Positions 48,345-57,231 of a DNA stretch of 64,000 nucleotides are shown piece by piece. Location: the NCBI GenBank assembly GCA_949592205.1, contig CATIUR010000006.1, forward strand, positions 62,926,001-62,990,000. Reading direction: 5' to 3'. The notes below the pieces were generated by a model that made no database searches, was not told the DNA's origin, and was given only the letters and a program-made list of their open reading frames with translations. Each line of letters starts with the position of its first letter. The first letter of the stretch is position 1. Both the position numbers and the translations under genes were made by a program. The DNA comes from Helichrysum umbraculigerum (lineage: Eukaryota > Streptophyta > Magnoliopsida > Asterales > Asteraceae).

Positions 48345-49525
48345 GTGAGAAGAAAAAGATAGTTTTGTCAAAGCAATCTATTAGCCAACCCTCTTCATCA
48401 TCAATCTATACTCCAAGAGAATTCCCAGTTCTACCTATACATCCAAACCGATTTGGACCAATAGCACCCAGAGCAAGACCACCATATTCTGCTCTTGCAC
48501 AATCTATTGCTATCAGAAACTCTATACAAATGACAGCTCCATCAAGGATTAGACCAACCATTACACCACCAAGAAGCTCACTAACAAATACCCCAGAATA
48601 TTCTATTAACCCAAACAAACAAATTGTAAAAATCCTTGAACCATTAGAAGAACAAAAGCTTGATCAAAGCTTCTTAACCCTGATCGATTATCTATACCCA
48701 AAAGGTTCCCATTTTTATATTGATGACTATAAAGTTAGAGAATATTATCAAGCTATTCTTGTTGACAGTGAGTCAGTCATTATTGATCATACCCTTAACC
48801 AAACGAATTCAGATTATATTGACTGCAGCAAGGTAAAAATTCTCAAAGTTATTACACCAGATGAATGGTCGTTCAAACCCTATACTCATAAAACTCTTGC
48901 AAGTTATCCCCAATACCCTGTCTATAACTATTTCGATTACCGAGATGCCTGGTTCCATACCTTTTTATTAAGAAATTTTAACCATACGTGGTTTTTCTAT
49001 TTCGCTGAGAAATTTTCCAACAATTATCCCAAATGGTTTATTAAATGGTTCAGATATTTCGGAAGTATTCCAACTATATTCCCCACCAAGATTTTAGAAG
49101 GATTTCATAAATACAAAGATTATTTTCTAGAAGATCATATATGTCCAGAAGAATATACTCTCCAGTTCTCTATCATATTCAAACTGACATGGATTGTCCT
49201 ATTTACATACAAAAAACAAGAAGCTCGTGAAACCTCTCCTCCACTATTATATCGGCAATTTAGTGTCAAATGGTGGAAAAGAATAGAAGATAGTCAGGCT
49301 GATGTTAAAGCAGTGACTAATTATTATCAAAATCTCATATCCAATAAAGAAAGCAGTTCTGTTACAACTCCTATTGTTCAAGACAAAGATTTTATTAAAA
49401 GACTACAAGCTTGTTCATCTCCCGAAGAAATGCAACAGATTATAAATGAAATTAAAAGCTCTCCTACACCCAGTGAAGAATTATTTCAAGATGCTCAAGA
49501 TCCCTATGAAGATATAACATTATAA
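48341..49525 (+). CDS. Viral ORF X, block B (intact, function unknown)
   Basis: 394 codons without a lesion. The ATG overlaps the pol stop as ATGA, which suits reinitiation after pol. N-terminal ~95 residues are Ser/Pro/Arg-rich (PNRFGPIAPRARPPYSALA); an aromatic-rich core follows at about residues 100-330 with HTWFFYFAEKF, WFIKWFRYFG and FSVKWWKRIED; the C terminus is acidic. About 97-98% identical to block C by eye. The position downstream of RNase H is where some genera encode a transactivator/viroplasmin, but I see no sequence support for that identity. Confidence 0.82.
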   Translation: MSEKKKIVLSKQSISQPSSSSIYTPREFPVLPIHPNRFGPIAPRARPPYSALAQSIAIRNSIQMTAPSRIRPTITPPRSSLTNTPEYSINPNKQIVKILEPLEEQKLDQSFLTLIDYLYPKGSHFYIDDYKVREYYQAILVDSESVIIDHTLNQTNSDYIDCSKVKILKVITPDEWSFKPYTHKTLASYPQYPVYNYFDYRDAWFHTFLLRNFNHTWFFYFAEKFSNNYPKWFIKWFRYFGSIPTIFPTKILEGFHKYKDYFLEDHICPEEYTLQFSIIFKLTWIVLFTYKKQEARETSPPLLYRQFSVKWWKRIEDSQADVKAVTNYYQNLISNKESSSVTTPIVQDKDFIKRLQACSSPEEMQQIINEIKSSPTPSEELFQDAQDPYEDITL

Positions 49526-49985
49526 AATTGTATCTATATTTTAAAAGGTCCCAATGAGAGTCTATATTAAAGAAAACAAAATCCCAGTGTGAGTTTATAT
49601 TAAAGAAAGGGTAATTATTTACCAGAATATGTGTTCGTATAATCTTATATTATTGAAAGATATTATTTTATCCCTATGAACAAGACAAAAGGATTAGTTA
49701 ACATTATTGCAGATATTCAAAGATCAAAATCTCTATTCCGACAAGTTTTATATAATTGAAGAAAGAGGACAAGATACTTTATGAAAAGCAAGTTCTATTA
49801 TTCAAGAAAAGGAAAGAAGACAAGGTACTTTATGAAAAGCAAGTTCCATTATTCAAGAAAAGAGGATGAAGACAAAGAACTTTATAAAAGAAAAACTTAT
49901 GGCCGACAAAAGATAAATCAATGAAGACAATTATATCAAGCAAAGTTAACCGGAAGATGCCAGTCAAAAGAAGATTGATTACCTA
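49526..49985 (+). promoter_or_regulatory. Viral intergenic region upstream of TATA, block B
   Basis: Purine-rich, with several near-repeats of ACTTTATGAAAAGCAAGTTC and TTATTCAAGAAAAG at 49770-49900. It occupies the place of the pregenomic RNA promoter. Specific factor sites were not identified. Confidence 0.5.
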
Positions 49986-49993
49986 CAATTTTA

Positions 49994-50001
49994 TATATAA
50001 A
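49994..50001 (+). promoter_or_regulatory. Putative viral pregenomic promoter TATA box, block B
   Basis: TATATAAA, about 290 bp upstream of the primer site and about 50 bp upstream of the first ATG. Transcription would start near 50030. Confidence 0.6.
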
Positions 50002-50042
50002 AGACGAAGATTTGAAGAAGTGGAAGCAGAGCAAAAAATTTG

Positions 50043-50225
50043 ATGAAACCAAAACCCTCTGTAAAATTATCCACATCACAATGTTCAAAAACTCTAGATT
50101 TTAATATATGTATATCTCCTATAGTTCAGTCAAGCCCATCTTATATAGAAGAAAGCAACCCTTGTATAGAATCGAAGTGTCCCTGTATTAATTCAGATAT
50201 TATAAACAAAGGTATCTTTTTATAA
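50043..50225 (+). CDS. Viral 5'-proximal short ORF, block B
   Basis: 60 codons, the first ATG after the putative start site. Cys-containing tail (NPCIESKCPCINSD). A consensus donor, AAAG|GTATCT, lies at about 50212. Conserved nearly perfectly in three blocks. Pregenomic leaders of caulimovirids carry a short first ORF that drives ribosome shunting, and in rice tungro bacilliform virus a leader ORF is spliced onto a downstream gene; either role is possible here, by inference. Confidence 0.6.
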   Translation: MKPKPSVKLSTSQCSKTLDFNICISPIVQSSPSYIEESNPCIESKCPCINSDIINKGIFL

Positions 50226-50285
50226 TCTTTCATGTTCTTACTATTTTTATAATTTCCATATTTTATTTATGGTCCTGTACACATT

Positions 50286-50300
50286 TGGTATCAGAGCCAT
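50286..50300 (+). other. Viral primer-binding site (tRNA-iMet), block B
   Basis: TGGTATCAGAGCCAT, complementary to the initiator tRNA-Met 3' end, as in all Caulimoviridae. Confidence 0.95.
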
Positions 50301-50349
50301 GAGCTCATTTTTTTTAGGTGGTAGTAGTTATGGATTATAAAATGAGCTC

Positions 50350-50364
50350 ATGGCTCTGATACCA
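50350..50364 (-). other. Viral primer-binding site, block C
   Basis: TGGTATCAGAGCCAT on the minus strand, inverted relative to the block B site about 50 bp away. Confidence 0.95.
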
Positions 50365-50424
50365 AATGCGTACAGGACCATAAATGAAATATGGAAATTA
50401 TAAAAATAGTAAGAACATGAAATA

Positions 50425-50607
50425 TTATAAAAAGATACCTTTGTTTATAATATCTGAATTAATACAGGGACACTTCGATTCTATACAAGGGTTGCTTTCT
50501 TCTATATAAGATGAGCTTGACTGAACTATAGGAGATATACATATATTAAAATCTAGAGTTTTTGAACATTGTGATGTGGATAATTTTACAGAGGGTTTTG
50601 GTTTCAT
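50425..50607 (-). CDS. Viral 5'-proximal short ORF, block C
   Basis: 60 codons, nearly identical to block B, with the splice donor AAAG|GTATCT conserved. Confidence 0.6.
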   Translation of the reverse strand: MKPKPSVKLSTSQCSKTLDFNICISPIVQSSSSYIEESNPCIESKCPCINSDIINKGIFL

Positions 50608-50646
50608 CAAATTTTTGGCTCTGCTACCACTTCTTCAAATCTTCGT

Positions 50647-50654
50647 CTTTTATA
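50647..50654 (-). promoter_or_regulatory. Putative viral pregenomic promoter TATA box, block C
   Basis: TATAAAAG on the minus strand, 40 bp upstream of the short ORF. Confidence 0.55.
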
Positions 50655-51123
50655 GATAAAATTTTAGGTAATCAATCTTCTTTTGACTGGCATCTTCCGG
50701 TTAACTTTGCTTGATATAATTGTCTTCATTGATTTATCTTTTGTCGGCCATAAATTTTTCTTTTATAAAGTTCTTTGTCTTCATCCTCTTTTCTTGAATA
50801 ATGGAACGTGCTTTTCATAAAGTATCTTGTCTTCTTTCCTTTTCTTGAATAATGGAACTTGCTTTTCATAAAGTATCTTGTCCACTTTCTTCAATTATAT
50901 AAAACTTGTCGGAATAGAAATTTTGATCTTTGAATATCTGCAATAATGTTAACTAATCCTTTTGTCTTGTTCATAGGGATAAAATAATATCTTTCAATAA
51001 TATAAGATTATACGAACACATATTCTGGTAAATAATTACCCTTTTTTTAATATAAACTAACACTGGGATTTTGTTTTCTTTAATATAGACTCTCATTGGG
51101 ACTTTTAAAATATAGACACAATT

Positions 51124-52308
51124 TTATAATGTTATATCTTCATAGGGATCTTGAGCATCTTGAAATAATTCTTCACTGGGTGTAGGAGAGCTCTTAATTT
51201 CATTTATAATCTTTTGCATTTCTTCGTGAGATGAACAAGCTTGTAGTCTTTTAATAAAATCTTTGTCTTGAACAATAGGAGTTGTAACAGAACTGCTTTC
51301 TTTATTGGATATGAGATTTTGATAATAATTAGTCACTGCTTTAACATCAGCCTGACTATCTTCTATTCTTTTCCACCATTTGACACTAAATTGCCGATAT
51401 AATAGTGGAGGAGAGGTTTCACGAGCTTCTTGTTTTTTGTATGTAAATAGGACAATCCATGTCAGTTTGAATATGATAGAGAACTGGAGAGTATATTCTT
51501 CTGGACATATATGATCATCTAGAAAATAATCTTTGTATTTATGAAATCCTTCTAAAATCTTGGTGGGGAATATAGTTGGGATACTTCCGAAATATCTGAA
51601 CCATTTAATAAACCATTTGGGGTAATTGTTGGAAAATTTCTCAGCGAAATAGAAAAACCACGTATGGTTAAAATTTCTTAATAAAAAGGTATGGAACCAG
51701 GCATCTTGGTAATCGAAATAGTTATAGACCGGGTATTGGGGATAACTTGCAAGAGTTTTATGAGTATAGGGTTTGAACGACCATTCATCTGGTGTAATAA
51801 CTTTGAGAATTTTTACCTTGCTGCAGTCAATATAATCTGAATTCTTTTGGTTAAGGGTATGATCAATAATGACTGACCCACTATCAACAAGAATAGCTTG
51901 ATAATATTCTCTAACTTTATAGTCATCAATATAAAAATGGGAACCTTTTGGGTATAGATAATCGATCAGGGTTAAGAAGCTTTGATCAAGCTTTTGTTCT
52001 TCTAATGGTTCAAGGATTTTTACAATTTGTTTGTTTGGGTTAATAGAATATTCTGGGGTATTTGTTTGTGAGCTTCTTGGTGGTGTAATGGTTGGTCTAA
52101 ACCTTGATGGAGCTGTCATTTGTATAGAGTTTCTGATAGGAATAGATTGTGCAAGAGCAGAATATGGTGGTCTTGCTTTGGGTGCTATTGGTCCAAATCG
52201 GTTTGGATGTATAGGTAGAACTGGGAATTCTCTTAGAGTATAGATTGATGATGGAGAGGGTTGGCTAATAGATTGCTTTGACAAAACTATCTTTTTCTTC
52301 TCACTCAC
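51124..52308 (-). CDS. Viral ORF X, block C (intact, function unknown)
   Basis: 394 codons, unbroken, nearly identical to block B with scattered single substitutions. Motifs as in block B. Stays open although the adjoining pol has several lesions. Confidence 0.82.
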   Translation of the reverse strand: MSEKKKIVLSKQSISQPSPSSIYTLREFPVLPIHPNRFGPIAPKARPPYSALAQSIPIRNSIQMTAPSRFRPTITPPRSSQTNTPEYSINPNKQIVKILEPLEEQKLDQSFLTLIDYLYPKGSHFYIDDYKVREYYQAILVDSGSVIIDHTLNQKNSDYIDCSKVKILKVITPDEWSFKPYTHKTLASYPQYPVYNYFDYQDAWFHTFLLRNFNHTWFFYFAEKFSNNYPKWFIKWFRYFGSIPTIFPTKILEGFHKYKDYFLDDHICPEEYTLQFSIIFKLTWIVLFTYKKQEARETSPPLLYRQFSVKWWKRIEDSQADVKAVTNYYQNLISNKESSSVTTPIVQDKDFIKRLQACSSHEEMQKIINEIKSSPTPSEELFQDAQDPYEDITL

Positions 52309-52313
52309 TTTCC

Positions 52314-54890
52314 CTATAGAAATTCTCTTGATAAAAAATCGGGCAAAGAATTGTCTTTTCCTTTTATAAATTCGATTGAAAAATCAAAATTACTTAAAAT
52401 AGCTTGCCATCTAGCAAAAACTTGTTTATAAATTAAATTTTTAACATCCTTTTCTAAAATATATTTAGCAGATAAACAATCAATTCTTAATAAAAAAGGT
52501 TTCATATACAAATCATCTTCAAATTTTTTAATATTTAGAACAATACTTAAAATTTCCTTTTTAATAGTAGGATAATTCTTTTGGGTGTCATTCCAAGAAC
52601 AAGAATAGAATCTTACTAATTTTTCTTCTTCATTATTTAATTTTTGTTTTAGAATTCCCCCAAATCCTAAGTCACTAGCATCAGTTTCTACAATAAGACC
52701 ATCATTAGGGTGAGGAATGTTTAAACATGGAAGAATTTTTACTTTTTCTTTGATTTGTCTTATAATCTTTGTATGTTCTTCAGTCCATGGTTTATGATTC
52801 TTTTTTAATCTATCATATAAGGGTTTACATATAATTCCTAAATCTTTAAAGAAATCATGAATATAATTCAAACATCCTAAGAATCTTTGTAATTGTGTTT
52901 TATCTTTTATTTCATCAGGAAATTTATTGGTAAATTCAAGACTTATTTCAATGGGTTTTATAGTTCCTTGAATAATATTATGACCTAAAAATCTTACATC
53001 TGTTTGAAATAATAACATTTTTGTGGGTGAAACAGCTAATCCATTTTTATATATAGTATCATAAAATATATTTAAGTGTTTAAAATGTTGATCAATATTT
53101 TTTGAAAATATTAAAACATCATCAATATAAACGATTACAAAGTTTCCAATTGGTAGAATGATATCATTCATAATATTTTGAAATTCGAATGGAGCATTTT
53201 TTAATCCAAAGGGCATGACGTTCCATTCAAAGTGTCCAAAAGGGACATTAAATCCCGTTTTATACTTATCTTCCTCTTTTATTTGGATTTGCCAAAATCC
53301 AGATTTCATGTCAAATTTTGAAAATATTTTTGAGTCATATAATTTTTTTTAATATGTCTCTTTTATTAGGTATAGGATATCTAATCCATTCTAATACTTT
53401 ATTTAAGGGATTATAATTTATAACTAATCTTGGGATACCTCTTTCAATTTATGCATTATTAATTACATAAAAGGCTGAACATGACCATGGTGACTTAGAT
53501 GGTCTAATAAGTCCTTTTTCCAATAATTCTTTGATTTCTTTTTTACAATTCAATTCTAATTCGATAGACATATGTATGGATTTTGCTTTAGTAGGTATAT
53601 TCTTTTCATCGAATTCTTTAATATAAGGTAATCCTACTGTGTGTTGTTTTCTTTTCCAGAAAGCACTGGGTATGGTTGAACACACATTATTTTTAAATTT
53701 TTCTTCAATAAATTTTACTTTGTTCTGTACATTCTTGTTTTGTAATTGATTATATATTATTTTATCATTTATTTCATTAATTAAAAATTCAGCTTGCTTT
53801 CTTTTGTTTTTAATTAAATGTAATTCATGAGTAACAATAGGTGTAGTAAATTCGAAAATTATTTCTTTATTTAATACTTTTGTGATAATACCTCTTTCGT
53901 CCACACTTATTGGATATAATTGTATTATAAAGGGTAATCCTAATATAATTTGAGAGGTTAAATTTTTTACTAATATAAGATGAGTTTTAAAACAATAATT
54001 TTCTTTACATATATGAACATCAGATAATTTATAACCTATATTAAGTTTAGATCCAATAGCTGTGGATAGTCTCTGAGTAGATTTTTCAAAATATTTAGTT
54101 GGAATTAAACCTTCCTGTATACAATTTAAATCTGCTCCAGAGTCAACTAAAGCAATTAAGGTTATTTTAAATTCTCCGTTTATCATTATATTTACTTTTG
54201 TATGCCATCTTTGATATTTAGTATATTGGATTTCATTAATTATAGGGTCAATTAAGGGTTTATCTTCTGAGGTTATATTTTGTTCATTTTTACTTTCCTT
54301 TATAGTTTTAACCTTTTCTTTTAAAATTTTATCTCTGTTTTAACCGTATTAAGTTCTTCTTGTAAGTCTTGTATTGTTATAGGTTTGGTTTTATTAAATC
54401 TTTTGCATATTTCATTAAAATTATATATGGTATAATCTTCTTCTTCATTACTTTGATTCTTTAATTTTCCTTCTAATTGTTTTATATATAAATCTTTCGT
54501 TTCTTTATTATTAATTTTACTTATCATATCAATTAATAAATGTAATTTATCATTATTAGTAATAACATTAATCTCTTTATAGTTACAATTAATGTTCCTA
54601 TACATTCGCAATCTTCAGAATTGCTACTGCTTTTAGATGATTCTTCTTTAATTTTATTTAAATCATTTTCACTATAATCAGATATACTTGATTCATTATC
54701 TTTGATCAATTCACTAATTTTTTGTCTAAGATTTTCTATATCGATTTCATTAATTTTAGTTTTAGAGTAACAATCTTTTGACATATGTCCGGGTCTGCCA
54801 CATTTATAACAAATAATAATATCTTGACTGTTTTGTTTCTTATTTTCTCTTCTATATTTGTTATTATATTTTTTGTATGATACCTTATTT
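52314..54890 (-). pseudogene. Viral coat (C-terminal)-protease-RT-RNase H, block C (broken)
   Basis: RT-RNase H from 53309 to 52314 is open for 331 codons with MPFGLKNAP, YIDD and ETDASDLGFGG; it ends at a TAG where A and B have a Gln codon, three codons early. Upstream lie a frameshift in an A-run near 53345, a TAA (Glu in A) near 53455, an open segment 53449-54186 with protease ALVDSGADLNC, a 1-bp loss near 54325 and another shift near 54595. The coat knuckle region (CxxC...GHMSKDC) is at the far end. The block ends inside the coat frame. Confidence 0.88.
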
Positions 54891-54963
54891 TTTCTTTTTA
54901 TAATCTTTCATGTTCTTACTATTTTTATAATTTCCATATTTTATTTATGGTCCTGTACGCATT

Positions 54964-54978
54964 TGGTATCAGAGCCAT
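54964..54978 (+). other. Viral primer-binding site, block D
   Basis: TGGTATCAGAGCCAT, followed by GAGCTC as in the other blocks. Confidence 0.95.
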
Positions 54979-55008
54979 GAGCTCATTTTTTTTGAGGTGG
55001 TAGTAGTT

Positions 55009-55224
55009 ATGGATTTTATTTTTATGAAAATTATGAATTGTTTGATTTCGTCATTGTTGAAAGAAAAAATTAATTTATATATGTTGAGAAAATATACATC
55101 TGCGTTGGTAAGCCCTGTCGATCAGCCGGTTGGAATTAGTCGCAGACGAACAGTTAGACGACCGTACCACGGCAATATGGGGGTGTTCCTGGAGAAGGTA
55201 TGTTCAATCAACATTATAAGTTAA
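55009..55224 (+). CDS. Viral leader ORF, block D
   Basis: 71 codons, near-identical to 42559-42774, with the same internal donor GCGTTG|GTAAGC. Unrecognised. Confidence 0.4.
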   Translation: MDFIFMKIMNCLISSLLKEKINLYMLRKYTSALVSPVDQPVGISRRRTVRRPYHGNMGVFLEKVCSINIIS

Positions 55225-55269
55225 GGTTTTCAGAAAACAAAGTTTAAATCAAATAGTTAATAATTAAAT

Positions 55270-56325
55270 ATGAATAGAATCACAAGATTACTATCAAATC
55301 AAAAAGGTAGTTCTACTTCGGAAATCGAAGAAGAACATGATCATACAAATTCTGTGGAAGTTTCTATTTCAAACATTGAAAATAATTTGAAAGCTTGGGG
55401 TATACCTAAACAAAAGATTAGTAATATTTATAAGATTGGTTCTTTTGATTATTTCCAGGGATATTCTATAAAGCAAACAGAAAAAACTTTACCTCTTCTA
55501 CAAAATAATCAAAGTATATAGCTTTTTTCCAGAAATACTATTAAAGATCATGTGAAAAATTATAAATTTCTACATATAGGATTAATACAGATAGACATTA
55601 AACCTTTGACTAGGATAGGGTTAGATGTACCTACTCTAGTTATATTAAGAGATGCTAGACATTTAAATTTTAGAAATTCTTTATTAGCTATGGCAGAATC
55701 CAATATATGTAATGGCCCTATATATTTTAATTGTTATCCTAATTTCACTATATCTTTATTTGATAAAAATATATTAGATACTTTAACTTTAACAATTAAG
55801 ACAAAAAATTTAGATATTAAACAAGGAACTAACGCTATAGTTGTTATATATAGAGTTTTATATAAAACAATGACCACTACTATAGAACCAAGATCTAAAT
55901 TAATGTCACCAAAAGATGAAACTATAATATTTGAAGCTAATACTAGACACTCTAGGGTTAATATACCTAAAAGATTAAAATGGAATGAAATTACTCAAAA
56001 CCAAAATTGGAAATTAGAAGATATAAGTTCACCCAAACCTTTAGAAACTATTAGCAAAATATCAGATATTACAGAACATACTGACGGAAGTATAGAGATA
56101 GATTTTGGAAAAGAACCACCTAGATATTCTACATATATTCCTGAAACCTCTAGTTCAAAGTCTAGTGAACCTTTATTAAGAAGATCTCAATCTATGAGAG
56201 TTAAAGGAGTCAACTTTAATAGGTCAATTCCTAAACCACTATATGAAGATGACAATATAAGTGAAGATTTTAGTAACTCTTATAACCCTTCTAAATCTGA
56301 AGTAGATTATTATAGAGAAGAATAA
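55270..56325 (+). pseudogene. Viral movement protein, block D (nonsense codon)
   Basis: Frame as in block B. TAG at 55519-55521 replaces a Gln codon, and the natural end is two codons earlier because CAA became TAA. The LRDAR and YFNCYPNFTISL core is present and the Trp lost in block B is kept. Confidence 0.87.
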
Positions 56326-56327
56326 TT

Positions 56328-56588
56328 ATGAGTAAAATACAAATGAATAATGATCATAATAGGTTTATATCAGTTTATTTAATGTTCTTATATGAAGAAC
56401 GAAAACAATTAATTCAACAGTTAGAAGATTTTAGAATAAAAAGAGATACAGATTATAAATGGTTAAGTAAAAATCAAATAAAACAAATCAAAAATATTAC
56501 ATCAAAACATATAGATACAATAAATATATTATTAAAAATAAAAGCAAATAAACTAAAAACGACAAGGTCTAAATTAATAATTTGTTAA
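56328..56588 (+). CDS. Viral 86-aa ORF, block D (intact)
   Basis: 86 codons, unbroken, same charged helical character as the block A copy. Five bases precede the coat ATG. Confidence 0.6.
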   Translation: MSKIQMNNDHNRFISVYLMFLYEERKQLIQQLEDFRIKRDTDYKWLSKNQIKQIKNITSKHIDTINILLKIKANKLKTTRSKLIIC

Positions 56589-56592
56589 AACA

Positions 56593-57231
56593 ATGAATAA
56601 AAAAGATTTAGATTATTTAATGGACGAAAGACTTAATGACTATAATAATGAAAAACTTATATAGTATTATCTTAATTTTAATAAAGATAAAAGGATCATT
56701 CATGAATTAAAATGGATTATTTATATGCAAGATAATAAGGAAAATATACCGTTTTTTACATGGTTTGAATTATTTTGTATAGAAGAAAATATAGAATTTC
56801 CTTATAAAGCTAAGATTGAAACAACGACTAATATAAATAGATCATATACTGATTTAACGACTAATGAGAAAATTATAAGTATTAAGCCACCTTGTAAGGA
56901 TATAATTATAAAAAAGGAAGAAAAAGAATATATAGGAATCCCATTTTCGAAAGCTGATAAACCAGATACTGATAAAATATTAAAAAATATTGCATATCAG
57001 AATAATCATACTAATGAAATGTTAAACACTATAGGACAACAATTAGATAGAATAGAAAATAAAAATGAAGAAGCAAGTACTTCAACTAATATACAAGTAG
57101 AAGAAAACCCTATATTTATACCTTACAATATAGAAACACCAATAAATCTAGGAGGACAAAGTAAACTATTAAGAGAAATTGAGGAAAAACTACAAAAATT
57201 TACTATATCAAATCATAATGTAAATGTTTTA
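56593..57231 (+). pseudogene. Viral coat protein, N-terminal part, block D
   Basis: ATG 56593, TAG at 56662-56664 (Trp in block B), then open to the block border. More diverged at its first 25 codons than A and B are from each other. Confidence 0.8.

Larger units (their letters stand above)
42530..50340 (+). mobile_element. Endogenous pararetrovirus block B, complete genome equivalent
   Basis: Starts at GAGCTCATTTTTTT just after the primer-site position and runs round the whole viral circle to the same sequence at 50301, plus about 35 bp of terminal redundancy. The repeat distance is 7,771 bp, within the 7-9 kb of Caulimoviridae. Order: leader ORF, movement protein, 86-aa ORF, coat-protease-RT-RNase H, ORF X, promoter, short ORF, primer site. 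The start point corresponds to the minus-strand discontinuity set by the tRNA primer, as expected if linear or gapped viral DNA was captured. Confidence 0.93.
50341..54893 (-). mobile_element. Endogenous pararetrovirus block C
   Basis: About 4.55 kb, minus strand, tail-to-tail with B. It runs from the leader edge at 50341 through primer site, short ORF, promoter, ORF X and RNase H-RT-protease to the coat zinc-knuckle region, ending inside the coat frame near 54893. Confidence 0.92.
54893..57231 (+). mobile_element. Endogenous pararetrovirus block D
   Basis: About 2.34 kb, plus strand. It begins just after the short ORF, and includes the primer site, leader ORF, movement protein, 86-aa ORF and about 210 codons of coat, then breaks near 57231 into a gypsy LTR. 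Confidence 0.92.

Noticed and set aside
48341..49525. Calling ORF X a transactivator/viroplasmin
   Set aside because: Position fits, but I see no transactivator motif; left as unknown.
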